From Sporobolomyces roseus (taxonomy: Eukaryota; Basidiomycota; Microbotryomycetes; Sporidiobolales; Sporidiobolaceae), in the NCBI GenBank assembly GCA_016617785.1, contig JADILM010000003.1, positions 372,001 to 436,000 on the forward strand: a stretch of 64,000 bases of DNA, read 5' to 3'. Shown here one piece after another: positions 1-11,800 of the stretch. The notes beneath the pieces were generated by a model. The model was not told where the DNA came from, searched no databases, and saw nothing but the letters and a program-made list of their open reading frames with translations. A program made the translations under genes and the position numbers. Position 1 is the first letter of the stretch, and each line of letters begins with the position of its first letter.

Positions 1-347
1 TCCAACATGACTCTGAATCCCGCTCCCTAGAATCCCCTATGTCAGGTTCAGAATCGATCGATGACTCGCCCTCCCCTCTTCCACCATCGATAAATCAGCT
101 TCCGACTTCATCTCCCTCTCCTACTCTAGGAGCGAAATCGACTCCTTCTTTCGAAATCACTCCGGCTTCTCCCGATTCCCAATTAGTACCATTACCACCT
201 CTCCCTCGATTCTCTACGGATTCTATGGCGTCGAGTGAAAAGGAGGTGGCGAGGGAAAGAGGGGAAACGGATCCGAATGATCCAATTTCGAGTCCTACAG
301 TGGAAGCTAAAGGAGGGGCGTTCAGTACGGCTTCTACTAAGCGATGA
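1..347 (+). CDS. C-terminal end of an unknown Ser/Pro-rich protein (partial)
   Basis: An open frame runs in from the left edge and stops with TGA at 345-347, so only about 115 C-terminal residues are visible. The peptide is rich in Ser, Pro and Thr, with acidic patches and no recognisable domain, as in disordered tails of fungal regulatory or scaffold proteins. The codon style matches the neighbours. No function can be assigned. The frame could also be a last exon whose acceptor lies left of the window. Confidence 0.5.
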   Translation, partial: QHDSESRSLESPMSGSESIDDSPSPLPPSINQLPTSSPSPTLGAKSTPSFEITPASPDSQLVPLPPLPRFSTDSMASSEKEVARERGETDPNDPISSPTVEAKGGAFSTASTKR

Positions 348-794
348 TGTAGGATCGATCAGAGCTATACGAGCTAGGAGGAATACGTTATCGCAGACAC
401 TTTTCTCGACTCCCTCTCTCTCTCTGTCTCTCTTTCTCAAGCGTACATATCCCAATCTTCGACTTTTATTCACAACAAACATATCCCTATATCCCATTTT
501 CCTGTTGCTCTCATTCCCTGTCTTCACTCTCGTTTGTATAGAATTTCGATTTCCTTCCTCAACACTCCCCAGATCTTCGCATGTTGTTTACACCTCGCTT
601 CTCCTTGTTTCTCATTGCAAAGCCACTTCATAACCCACTCCTTTAACACTCACTACCCTTACGAAAGTGCTGCGCCGGAGTTTCCGAGTGTTCCGCGCTC
701 TATGCACAGACCCCTTTCACTCTCTCACTCCCAAAGAATTCCTTTCTTTTCTCTCTCTCTTACCTTCCCTTTGCTTCTGCTCCAACTTCGAAAA
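348..794. other. Intergenic region with pyrimidine-rich chitinase promoter/leader
   Basis: There is no supported gene here. The plus strand is strongly CT-rich, with a (CT)n-like run at about 409-440 and further C/T tracts up to the ATG at 795. This is the usual composition of a fungal promoter and 5' leader. Short open frames on both strands lack splice structure or recognisable protein content. Confidence 0.5.
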
Positions 795-3288
795 ATGGTT
801 AGAAAGAAGCATCATTACGACCCTCCCACTTCGTCGGACGAGGAGGAGGATACAGATCCCTCAAGCGAAACGGACTCTTCAATTGATGACAGTGATGATT
901 CCCGTTCGAAACCTCGGTGGAGGTATTCTAGTGATGAAGATCTATTACCCGTACGTCTCTCTCTCTCCCTCGTCCTCTTCGTACTGCAAGCTGATTGTGC
1001 AAGAACACAGGAGAAGCATTCTCACAAAAAGAAGAAACCTCGACGACGAAGACGACACGCTGCAGCTATTGCTCCGGTACATGGGAACATGACTCTGATA
1101 GGATGTGTTGTTGCGGGAGTGATCGTCCTGATTCTTGCAGGGGCTTATTACGTTTATCAAAAGAATGGATCATTTTCACCCTCAGCTTCGAATGAAGGCG
1201 ATTCTTCGACCGGATCGTCGGGAGGAGGAGCGGGAGGGGGAGATAGTGATACGACGGGAGGTGGGAAATCTTCGAGTGAAGCAACTGGGACTGGAGGTGG
1301 GACGGGATCGACGGGAACTGAGAGTGAAGGAGGAGGAGGAGGAAGTAAAACGGCTAGTGGTGAGCTATTTTGAACCTATACAGCTAGTGTTTCAGCGCTG
1401 ACTAGCAAGGTCGAGATCGCTCAAGGTACTGGATCAGCAGGAGAGACGGCTTCGAAGACTTCTTCCGGAGCAAAACCTTCGACTGGAGGAAGCAGTTCAG
1501 GAGGAGGTGGAGGAGGTCGCGGGAAAGTCACTGCATTCTTCGAGAACTGTGAGTCGGAGAGTTGCTATCGACTCTGAGACTCCAAGCTGAATCGCTTCGA
1601 GCATTTGATAGGGATTGGTCAAGATCCAGCAACGACGAATTTCGATGGTCTCTACGCTGCTTTCTGGTTTTGTGCCGTGCCCGAAGAAGGTGGATCTATT
1701 GATACGCTAGAGTCAACAGCGGGTCAGGCAAAGGTGAGCCCCTCGAAACTTTCGCGTCAAGATCTCGCAGCTGATTGTGATCAATCTTCCCCGACAGGCT
1801 TTCGCAGAGGCAGCTCAAAAAGCCGGAACTAAAGCTCTGCTCTCGGTAGGAGGATGGTCGGGCTCAGCTCTATTCTCAGGATTGGTCGCGAAAGAGGATA
1901 CGAGGAAAGCTTTCGTCGATGCGATGGTGAAAGCTATGGAGGATTCATCTTTCGATGGGATTGATATTGATTGGGAGTATCCGGGAAAAGCTGGTGCGAC
2001 TGAAGATGTACGTTCACCTTGCTCGCCAGTCTCGTATTCTGTCCGACAGAGAGAGTGTTGCTGACGAGTGAATTGTTCGTACAGTTCGACGTCAAAAATG
2101 ACCTCGCGAATCTTCTCCTTCTTCTACAGGAGCTGAGAGAAAAGATCGGGGACGACAAGATTCTCTCTATGGATACGTCTTCAGGCGTCTACAATGGACC
2201 TGATGGAAACCCTTCGTCGGATATGAGCGAATTCGGGAAAGTACTAGATTTCATCACGATCATGGTTCGTTCAAGTCTCTCTCGCTACCGACGTACACGA
2301 GTAAGACTGATCAGCACTCTCGATCCATAGACCTACGATAGCGTGACGTATTCCAGTAAAACTACCGGTCCCAATTTCGCTTTTTCTTCGAAATGCGCTG
2401 CTAGTCCTTATGAGATCCCGACGTCGGTACAAGCATGGATTGATGCAAAGTTTCCAGCAGAGAAGATCTCAGTTGGTTTGGCATCGTATGGGTAAAGCTC
2501 GTTCTTTCTTCGAAACGACGGATATAGACTGACTTTGCTTTCCCTGCTCTTTCATGCAGCTATGCGTGGACAGTGAGGCGTTTCAAATGGAGATCACCGA
2601 CAACTCTAGAAGCTGACGTGATCTGATCTCACAGGTTGACGACTTCAAGGATGGCGGAGGAGTCGAAGGAGTATGTCCTTATCTATCTTTCCCATCCTAT
2701 TCAGACTCTGACTCGTTCTGCTCCCCGCAGACATCTTCGAGTATCTATCAGACAGTATCGAAAGTTCTCGACGTCAAGGATGGTTCTGTACCCTACAGCA
2801 AGATCGTTTCGGAAGTGAGTGATCTCGTTCGGGCTTCCCGTGCTCTACGCTGACCTCCCCGATCTCCACATCATCACTCAGTACTTGGATACAATGGATT
2901 ACACGTTCGACGATTGTACGAGTACGCCATTCCTGTATAGTTCAGATACAAAGATGTTTATCGCTTGTTCGTGTTCCATTCTTCGCAAACTCATCGAAGT
3001 CTCGTCTCACTGACTTCCGGAAGAGCTTGTAGATGATGACGAGAAATCCTTCGCGACGAAAGGAGGATATGCGAAAGAAAATGGTCAGTCCTTCTTCGCC
3101 TTACTCCCACATTCTCGATGACTAATTATCGAACAATCTTCTTCAGGCTTGTTCGGGTTCGTCCTGAGTCGTCCTTTCAATTCCTCGCAGCGAGCTGACT
3201 TACTCGCGTCTGCAGGTGTTCTGTGTATGCCGGGTTGACGCAAGATTCAGATGGGAAACTGATCAAAGCCGCGATCGACGCCTGCTGA
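795..3288 (+). CDS. Membrane-anchored GH18 chitinase
   Basis: This is a glycoside hydrolase family 18 protein, expected to cleave beta-1,4 N-acetylglucosamine bonds in cell-wall chitin. The N-terminus is an acidic and then Lys/Arg-rich cytosolic segment. One hydrophobic segment follows at about residues 79-101, then a Gly/Ser linker and the catalytic barrel, so a type II membrane protein is predicted. Seen motifs are SVGGWSGS (substrate-binding strand) and DGIDIDWEYPG, the GH18 active site DxxDxDxE with catalytic Glu. The C-terminus ends KLIKAAIDAC. About ten introns are needed. Clear ones are 951-1010, 1549-1611, 1733-1798 and those around two tiny exons at 2560-2572 (13 nt, YAWT) and 3147-3156 (10 nt). 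The second intron (about 1360-1425) has an uncertain acceptor. The start was chosen at the ATG before MVRKKHH, because upstream frame content is CT-rich leader. Confidence 0.9.
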
Positions 3289-3398
3289 ACTCCCCTCACT
3301 TCTCAACAGACACTCCTTGTACCTCTCCCGTCTCTCACAACCGGTGGACAAAAAAGATAGATTATTGTTGTGTATTGTATCGAATCCTCTATTCTGTC

Positions 3399-4995
3399 CT
3401 ACTTGTCGCCGTCGGGTTTGAGAGGTTGAGATCCTTCGTCCCCGATTACATCGGCTAGGTTTGTTGTACCAGATCCTCGCTTCGCTGGTTTCGGTTGATT
3501 CGGGGATGGCTTCCATCCGATCTGTTGAAAGAAGATCAGAGTCAGACGACAGACTTGGAGAGAGAGGGAGAGCGCGAAAGCGTACCATGTGCATGATCTG
3601 GAATGTCGCCGGGATCGTGCCATCTTCGAGACCGTGTAGATCTGTAGATCAGAACCGTCAGCTTCACGTAGGAAGAAGTAGAGATGAATAGCGACTCACC
3701 TCGATAGATTTCTGCCGCAGCGATGACAGTCTCAGGATGCAGCCCCTTCCTTCGATTCACGACAGCGTTTCCTTCTCCCATCCATTTCAGATCGTCCATT
3801 AGTTCGTAGATCGAAGGGTAGGCGATTTGGATTTCGTCAACGTCGACAGTCGAGAGAGCGAATCCAGCTCGATTCAGGAGTGAAGTGACGGATTGCGAGT
3901 CTGCGCACGCGTCTATGTAAGCCTTGACTTTCCGGATGAAAGGAGGTAACGTAACGTGCCTGTCATCGGAGAGATTCGAGGAGAGATTCCTCCTTCTCGC
4001 TCGAGTTCAGCCAATTGCAAAGCAGTTCTGCACAACCCAGGCAACATCAATAATAGTAGAATTCCGAATTGATCTTGTGAGCAGCGCACCTCAGTTCAAA
4101 CAGTGTATCTCCTCCAAACATCGATCCGATGAAAACTCCGTCTGGCCGCAGTGTTCGCTTGATCTGAATGAGAGCGCCTGTACCATCCGAAACAGATCAT
4201 GAGCTGCGTCACTTGAGGTCATGAACAAAATGGATCGTACCTGGGAGATCGTTGATCCAATGCAGTGCGAGACAAGACATGATTGCATCGTGCGAGTTTT
4301 CTTCGAAATGCGATGCCAACTCTTCTTCATCGAGGTGTATCCGTTCGACAGGGACTATTTGGAATAAACGAGTCAGCTTATAACAGCGCTTCGGGGAGTG
4401 TGAGCCTGACTTACCATCGAATTCGACATCTTGATCTCGGTAAAGCATTCCCTCTACGAAATTACACGAACTGTCAGGGCTTGTATCGCACAGTAGAGTA
4501 GATAAAGACTCACTCGATGAATCTACCATGACTACCTTCTTTGTGATCTCTGAATCCATGTGTTTAGCTAAGAATCCAGGACCTGATCCAACATCGAGTA
4601 CTAAAGGATACCTCTGTTTGATGTCCTGTCGCACGCAATCCCTTCTATATCAGTACAGTGATCCACCTGAACTCGCTCAAGGTGTGTTCAGGCTCTTGAT
4701 CGAGGACGATGACGGAGGTTGAGCGAATCTTGAGAGAGAGGAGAAGGGAGAGACTCACGAGTAATCGATCGACCATACTCTGTGCTACATCGTCCTTCAC
4801 ATAATCTGTCATTCTACTCCTCTGCTTATCCGAGGCAGCCCTGTCCCGTTGGCTAGTCTTGAGGTTACGATCGAACACTTGAAAAGGAGAAGCCGATGAG
4901 GGAGCAAACGAGGGGACTGCATAGGATCGCTTTGTTGTGGCGTTGAGAGCTTTCGATAGTGATGTAGGTAGGCTTGAACGGGTGAATGAAGCCAT
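3399..4995 (-). CDS. NDUFAF5-like mitochondrial complex I assembly methyltransferase
   Basis: This is a class I SAM-dependent methyltransferase of the NDUFAF5 family. In other species the family hydroxylates an arginine of NDUFS7 during early assembly of respiratory complex I in the mitochondrial matrix. Evidence comes from the spliced reading: a basic, Ser-rich presequence (MASFTRSSLPTSL...), then VFDRNLK typical of the family N-terminus, SAM motif I VLDVGSGPGFLA, the stretch SCLALHWINDLPG, then LRPDGVFIGSMFGG with a TLFELR-like continuation, and a late ELMDDLKWMGEGNA segment. At least six short introns separate these blocks. The C-terminal end is Lys-rich (PLKPDGDK). It is convergent with the chitinase gene, with 110 bp between stops. 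Its presence implies the organism has complex I, unlike Saccharomyces. Confidence 0.85.
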
Positions 4996-5340
4996 TTTGA
5001 GTGAGTGAAAGTGAGCGGAAGAAGCGAAGAAGTTGTTTCATCTCTTCATCGCTCTCCTTTCACTGCTACGTCTCACGATATCGCACCAGACGGCGCAATA
5101 CTTTCGAACAAGGTCCATCAATCTATAAGTCGATCCGATCGCTCTCTCATCGACAATAACTCGATATTTCGCAGACACATCTCGTAGGAAAGGGAAACGG
5201 TACTGCAATGCACTGACTTATTCGGACTGACGACTCTGTTAACAAGGAAAGAAAAGCACCCCACTCGAGAATCACCCAGAAAGAAGAAGGAAAAGAGAGA
5301 GAGAACCCTAAGTAAAACTAAAATCGTCGAAATCAGATCC
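4996..5340. other. Intergenic: NDUFAF5-like promoter and acyl-CoA synthetase 3' end
   Basis: This 345-bp gap lies between two minus-strand genes. It should hold the promoter of the methyltransferase gene (right of 4995) and the 3' untranslated region of the acyl-CoA synthetase gene. No TATA-like element or conserved motif stands out, and the small open frames on either strand look accidental. Confidence 0.4.
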
Positions 5341-8240
5341 CTAAAGCTTGTTTCGAACGACACCCTCAGCGGCTTTGTACAAGTCGGAAAGTTTCGTAGC
5401 GTAGATCTTGGCGACGATGTTTCGCTTAGCCTGTGAAAGAACGATCGACAAAGAGGGACGTTATTTCCCGCGATCAAACGAGTGAGAAAAGCGAGAATCA
5501 GGCTTTACCTTCATAGTAGGAGTCAAAGCCTCGTTAGGGAAAGGGTCGACGGTGATGAAGATGTTGTCTTGAAGTTGTTCGTAGCTATCCCCCCCCCAAA
5601 ACGAAAGTTAGTTTCTTCTTTTTTCAGAAAGATAGCGATTCTATTCGGGCTCACCTGTTCAAGCGGGCCTTCTTTCCGTATGGTGCAAGTTGACGAGCGA
5701 AAGCATTGATGACCTTGGGATCGGCAGCGGCATCGTTGAGAGCGGCAGCATCGGTAACGGCAAGATCGCGACCAAGGACTCGAGATGCGAGAGCTGTCGA
5801 CAACAAGTGTAACTCGTCAGTGTCGTCGCAGTAGCATATAGTGACTGTCGAGAGAAGCAAGAAGTGCTTACGAGCGAATTGAACGGGATCAGCCACGCAA
5901 ATTCCGACAAGATGATCTCGAAGCGAATCTCCGTGAACGTAAAGTTGAGCAAGAAGCGGGCAAAGGGCGTAGACGTTCTCAATCTTCTCCACAGCAACAT
6001 ATTCTCCTGAATTTCGACCCCGAGTGAGCCAAGTGAGGGCGAATGCGAGATGGGAAGACAAAAAACGAACCTTGACTCAATTTGACCAAATTCTTGACAC
6101 GATCAACGATCTTGAGACGTCCCAAGTCATCGATCAGCCCAATGTCACCGGTACGGAGCCATCCATCATCCGTCATCGTCTCTTTGGTCTTTCCGGGTTC
6201 TTTGTAATAACCTCCCATCAAATGAGCTCCTCGAGTACAAATCTCTCCTCGAGGGAAAGGTTTGTCTTCGCTTGTGTAACCCATCTCCTCAACATCTCGA
6301 ACCATGATCTCGACTCCTGCGATTGGAGGACCGACAGTTCCCGCGCTCCAGGCGTCCGTGAGGAGACATCGAGTAGCGCATCCACTGTTCTCCGACATTC
6401 CGTAACCTTCGACGACATCACAGCAGAAGGCGACACGAAGGAAGTCGAGCACTTCAGGAGCAATCGGAGCACTACCGGTTCCGATGCTGTTCGCGAAACG
6501 AAAAAGTCAGCAAATGGACGAACGAAGAAACCGGAACTAGAGAAGCTTACAACTCGACGTTTCCACCTAACAGAGCCTTCACCTTGTTGAAAAGGATGCG
6601 ATCCCATAGAGCGTGAGTTTTTGAGCCGGTCGTCTTGAGGTTTTCGAGTTTGGCAGCGAAAGCTTTGCGAGCGAGAGCACCTTTGACACCTGGTGCATCG
6701 AGAGTTTGAGCCTTGATAGCTTGGTAGATCCTATTGAGTACTCGAGGAACCGATACGACGAACTAAGTCGACTCGCAGCATCAGCAATCGCTCCGAGTAT
6801 CGTCGAAACAGAAGATGGCAAACTCACAGTGGGTTTGATGACCGCGAAATCTTCGAGTAGCCGAAGGTTGTCACCGCAAGAGTATCCGATAGCAGCACCG
6901 CAAGCCATTGAGACGACTTCGCAGAAGTATTCGTAGATGTGAGCGAGAGGGAGGTAAGAAATATGAACTGAATCGGGGTAGAGCTTGTTGCCGTGACAGG
7001 AACCGATAGCGACACCGGCGACGGAGCTGTGAAGAGTCATAACACCCTCTGTTATGCACAATCGAGAGTCAGCTCAGTTTAGTGGGAGCAAGAATAATTT
7101 CGCAGATCTGATCGGCGCAGCATGCGAGCTCCGCCACAATGACTGGAAGGAGTGGGAATGAAGAAGAATCTCACTAGGATTTCCGGTTGTCTGCAGAAGC
7201 GAAAGCGGGGAGGAAAGGTTAGTTCAGATTCGGATTCTCGAAGCGAAAGAAGCTAGAAACTTACGCCAGAAGTGTAGCATAAGCAAGCGCAGTCTGAAGG
7301 AGCTGGAGGAGTGTGAGGTTTGGGGTGGGCGACTCCGAGTGCTTCGACTGGATAGAGAGAGGAAGAGCGAGATCAGTTCAGGTGACGAAAAGGAGAGGAC
7401 CGGTTTTGCTCACGCTCGACGATATCCATAACCTGAACACCGACAGATTGTCCCCAGGACTTGAGAACGTCTCCACTCTTTGCACCGGGCTGACTGCCTT
7501 GAGCTGAGATTGAAGTCCAGCTGTCGAGGGAAACGATGGCTTTGACAGTAGGTAGCTTCTTGATGAGCTCGAGAATAGCTGGAACGTGAACGCTTCCGAC
7601 AAAGACTACTGGACATTCGGCGTGATTGATGATGTATTCGACGACGTCGGGACCGAGAGTGGCGTAGAGAACGGTCGTAGTCATCGAGTAAGAAGCGCAA
7701 GCGAGGTTGACCCATTGCCATTCTGTTTTCTCGATCATGTCAATCGCAGGCTCTCCAGACGTCTCTAAGGAAAAGGCTTGACGTACCAGGACGGTTGATC
7801 GACCAGATACCAACGTTCCAACGGTCAGGAGTGTCAGGATACTGTTCCTTCAACTTTGCGAGACCGCTTCCAACTCGAGTTCGATGAACGTCTACTTGTT
7901 CATACGTCTCCCACGTCATCTCCTTTGCCCAATCTTGTCCGTTCCATTCCCTCTTTCCCAAGAAACGGTTCTTTCCACAAGCCGAGAGCCCGAGGTTGAA
8001 CGCATCGTAGAGAGTTTTGGGATAACGAGGGTCGACAGGGTCAGGAAGACTGAAGATGGCGTTACGGTAAGCGTGAGATTGTCCAGGTCGTTTGCTACCA
8101 GGTACAGGCTACACAGTAAAGAGCGGAGGGTCAGCATTTGAGAGCCGAAGGAGGGGAAAGTGAGGACTCACCAATGCTTGAGGCTTCTTTGGATCAACTC
8201 CAGCAGGTAAAGGAATAGGGAAAGGAAGTTCAGAAGTCAT
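5341..8240 (-). CDS. Long-chain acyl-CoA synthetase (Faa2-like)
   Basis: This enzyme activates fatty acids to acyl-CoA with ATP (ANL superfamily, EC 6.2.1.3 type). Spliced reading gives an N-terminus [20 protein letters not shown] and the fungal/animal ACSL block around [20 protein letters not shown]. The AMP-binding P-loop YTSGTTGNPKGVMTLH follows, then [25 protein letters not shown], the WLRTGDIG motif and [21 protein letters not shown], which carries the hinge and adenylate-binding residues. The P-loop spans three exons: a 16-nt exon (7175-7190) supplies TTGNP and the first base of the Lys codon. The protein ends VVRNKL. The -NKL tripeptide resembles a weak peroxisomal PTS1, comparable with the -EKL ending of yeast Faa2. 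It is the last of three same-strand genes and lies 617 bp downstream of eIF4G, with no sign of co-transcription. Confidence 0.92.
7175..7190 (-). other. 16-nt microexon in acyl-CoA synthetase
   Basis: Upstream in the transcript is an acceptor ...CTGCAG and downstream a donor GTGAGA. Inclusion joins TGCTACACTTCTGGC to AGGGTGTTATGAC through the codons for T-T-G-N-P plus the first base of Lys. This restores the ATP-binding signature of the ANL superfamily in frame. Skipping it would delete the signature and shift the frame. Confidence 0.85.
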
Positions 8241-8857
8241 GGTCGTAAGTTGTGCGTGAGTTGTGTAGAGGGAGAGAGAGGAGAGGGAAGCTTTGGAAGG
8301 GAGTTTTCGCTTCGGTTTCATCCGTTCCCCGAATCCTTTTTTTCTCCCCTTTCGATTCTTGCTGTTTTCCGCCGAAGATTCTAGTACTCGTGTAGCACTT
8401 TCGAAACGAGTGCGGACGGAAGGACACGACCCGATCACTTTGCAATAGATCGACTTTGTCGCATGGTCTAGCTTTGAATTTTTCAAACTAGCTCATTCTC
8501 TCGAGCATAGAACACGGACGAGCAGAACTGAAGAAACGAATTGAATTATACTGTGTAGAAGAAAGGGGGGTAGAAAGAAACGTTTAATGCAAGGGCGGGA
8601 CGGGAAGGGAAGGAGAAAAACTGCAAACGATCCGAGGTGATCAAGAAGAAGACATCTTGTCGAGAAGGGGGAGAGGAAGATTGTATAGGTGTACGTTCGA
8701 GGGCGAGGGGGTATCGCGCACAGAATAATATGCAGAGCGGGGGGTGGGAAGAAGTTGCGATGGATACAGGTTCAGATGGTGAAGTCGGAATAATTTTGGT
8801 CGAGGCGAGGGTTGCAAGGGGGGATTAACGAGTAGATAGAGAGAGAACAATGTAAGA
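8241..8857. other. Intergenic between eIF4G 3' end and acyl-CoA synthetase promoter
   Basis: Both flanking genes are on the minus strand. The interval should hold the eIF4G 3' untranslated region (left of 8858) and the acyl-CoA synthetase promoter and leader (right of 8240). The minus strand just upstream of the ATG is CT-rich. I see no other gene or structured element. Confidence 0.4.
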
Positions 8858-11800
8858 TTAGGCTGTTGGTTGAGCAACCTTGTCGTAAGCCTTCCAGAAT
8901 GACTCTTTGCCGTATTCGACCTCCTCTTCTCCTTCCTCAGATTCCATCTTCTCCGTCAACTTCTCGACTTCTTCCTTTGAAGCGCCAGCGCCCATCAACA
9001 GCGACGAGGAGAAAGTATAGGCGGAAGGAGCATCGATAGCAGTGTCGACAAGAGTCTTCATCACCGGTTCGAAAGCCATGAGGAAGTCATCGTGCGAAAT
9101 GATCGATTTCGCGGCAGTCTCCTTGAAGAGATCCCGAGTGATGTTGACGGCATCGGCCTTCTTGACGAGCGCAGCTTCGATGAGACGAGTGATGAGGAGT
9201 CCTCGGTACTCTTTCGGTAAAGCTTCGACACTTGCGACTCCTTCGCTGACATTCTTGATCTCGAACCACTGCAAACGGAAGAGCACGGTCAGCTTGCGAG
9301 TTCGCAAGTAGAAATGAAGAGAATGAGACTAACCTCTTGCACGGAGTTGGTAGCTTTTCGCTCAGCTTCTTGTCGGGACATCGAGGAAGCGTTAGGGTCG
9401 ATAGCACCATCATCCTCATCCTCCTCGTTCTCGCCTTCGCCTTCTTCAGCGTTCTCAGCATTCTCTTCCTCCTCACCTTCCTCACCACCGAGAGGTTTCG
9501 TTCGGGGTTTGAGGTTGAGTTTCGGTCGTCCAGCAGCGGGAGCAGCAGCTTCGGGCTCGTCGGCACCTCCGGAAAGGAGAGCGAAGGGGTTGATGGGAGT
9601 AGATGGTCGAGCAGCTTCGGTCTTGGCCTTTTGCTTGTTGGCGAAAGCACCAGTAGGTCCGAGGGAGATGGAGGAAGAATCTCGGTTCTCTCGAATTCGT
9701 CCGAAAGCGCTGAGATCTCCAGCCTTCGCCGGTCGTTGAGGTTGTGTTGTCCATCCATCGGCTCCAGGTTGGGAAACACCGAAGTCGCGACCTTGTCCTC
9801 TTCGAGAGTTTGGTCGAGAGAGTTGATCGCCAAGTCGAGGAAGCTTGCCTCCTGAAGATGCTGTTCGTCGAGCGGATTCTTCGGCTTGCTTTTGAGCCTA
9901 TGCGATGTGTCAAAGAGGGTCAGTAAAGTGATCGAAACTTCGAAACGAGAAGAGAAACTTACATCGGCGTGAATTTCGGAAATGGTTTTGGGTCCAGCAG
10001 AAGCTTGTTTCGAAGCCCATCGGGAAGCACGAAGATCGACAACGTCCTACAAGAGTGGAAAGAACGTCAGTTGATGACACGATACATGAAGAACGAGAAG
10101 AGGAAAACTTACGAGAATCATGAAACGAATCCTGGAAGAAACCTTGGGACTGTTGGCGATAGTGTTCATTCGCGAGAAGTAGATATCCATATGTTGCTTC
10201 GCCTTGGGGTTATCGAGACCCTTTCCGACAGTTGTGAGGAGACGGCAGAGCGATTCGATATCCTCCTCCTCGGGGTTCTCAGTGTTTGCGAGAAGCTTCT
10301 TGATGCACTCGTGCATGATTCGTTCCGTAAGCATCTGAAGTCGGTAAAGTTCTCCGATGAATCGTACGAGACCGAGTCCACGTCGCTTGGCCTTTTGAGC
10401 GGCGTAGTACTCTTCGGAGAGAAGCTCAGCTTCTGGCGAATCCTCCTCCTTCGTTCCCTTCTCAGCGGCCTCCTTCTTCGCAGCTTCGTTCGCATCTTGC
10501 TTCGCCTTGTCGTCAGCCTCCTTGCTCTTGGCAGCGGCAGCGGCAGCCTCCTTGTTCTTCCATCCGTTCTCGTAATCCTCTTGACAACGGTTGAGGAGGT
10601 ATTTACGGAAGAGAGCTCCACCAGCGACGGGGGTACCATCTTGCGCCTTGACAGTCTCGTCACGAACCTCGGTTGAGACACGCTCCATGAGTTTGCGACA
10701 GAGACGAGCGTACATCTCGGACCAAGTAGCTTCATCGGTAGCCTTCTCGAAGATGAGAGCGATGACTTGTCGAAGGATTCGTCCATCGGATTCGTCGATA
10801 CTTCGGTTCGCCCATTCGAGGATTTGATCAGAGATCGAGTCGAATCGTTCGAGAGTGAGTTTGTTGAGAAGAGCCTTGACTTTTCGTTGAACCATCTCGG
10901 GAGAGTTGGTGTCGACAGCCGAACCTCCAGCGATAACGGTGGGAGCCCATCCAGTAGCCGATCGAGGGCCGAGAGTAGCATCCTCGAATCCTTCTCCAGT
11001 AACGTGTTGACCAGGTTTCTTCGACTCATCCTTCTCCTTCTCTCCTCTTCGCTTCGAACCTCGTTCACTCTTGTTCCTTCCTCCTCCTCCTCCTCCGTTG
11101 AACGCTCCACCCATACCACTTTGACTCGTTGTTCGTGACATACTGCCTCGAGCACCGCCGAAAGCGCCAGAAGGAGATCGTGCGAGAGAAGCGGCGAATC
11201 GTTGCTCACTCGTTCCAGGGTTGCCTCCTTGTCCGAAGTTGCCCATTCCACCGAATGCACCTCCGACACCTCCGAGACTCGCACTTCGACCGAAAGCACC
11301 AGTACCCGAAGGAGTTCGAGAAGCGGCAGGAGGTCCCATAGGTCCACCGCGACTTCTTCGGTCGACGAAACCTCGAGGAGCGTTCTCATCACCGACCATT
11401 CCCATGTCGGCGAGGTTGGGGAGGTTCTCGGGCTTCTCTTGACAGATAGCCATGAATTGAAGGAGGAAGTCCCGATCGTAACGGTATTTGCCGGGATCCG
11501 AGTTGACGTTGAGCTCGGAGGAAGGACCTTTCGAAGATTCGGGGTAAGAGACATTCGCAAGGTCGGAGATGGGTCGAGCGGAAGAGATGGCGGCGGAAGA
11601 GGGAGCCGCTGACTTGGCGGCGCTGGAAGAAGAATCGGGAGTGGAAGATTTCGAAAGATCGGTGGTCGGTTTTGCGGGAAGGAAAGAGGGAAGGGAGGAA
11701 GAAGGAGTAGTGGGAGCAGCGTCCTTGTCGGTAGGTCCAGAGTTGAGGTTCTCACGAGCGTCGACGAGAGCTTGTGCGGGATCCTTGGGTTCACTCGCTG

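Noticed and set aside
192..633. Overlapping frames on both strands around the chitinase leader
   Set aside because: They arise from CT/GA-rich composition and lack splice or motif support.
5589..5597. C9 homopolymer in the acyl-CoA synthetase gene
   Set aside because: It lies in an intron and does not disturb the frame, so no frameshift is inferred.
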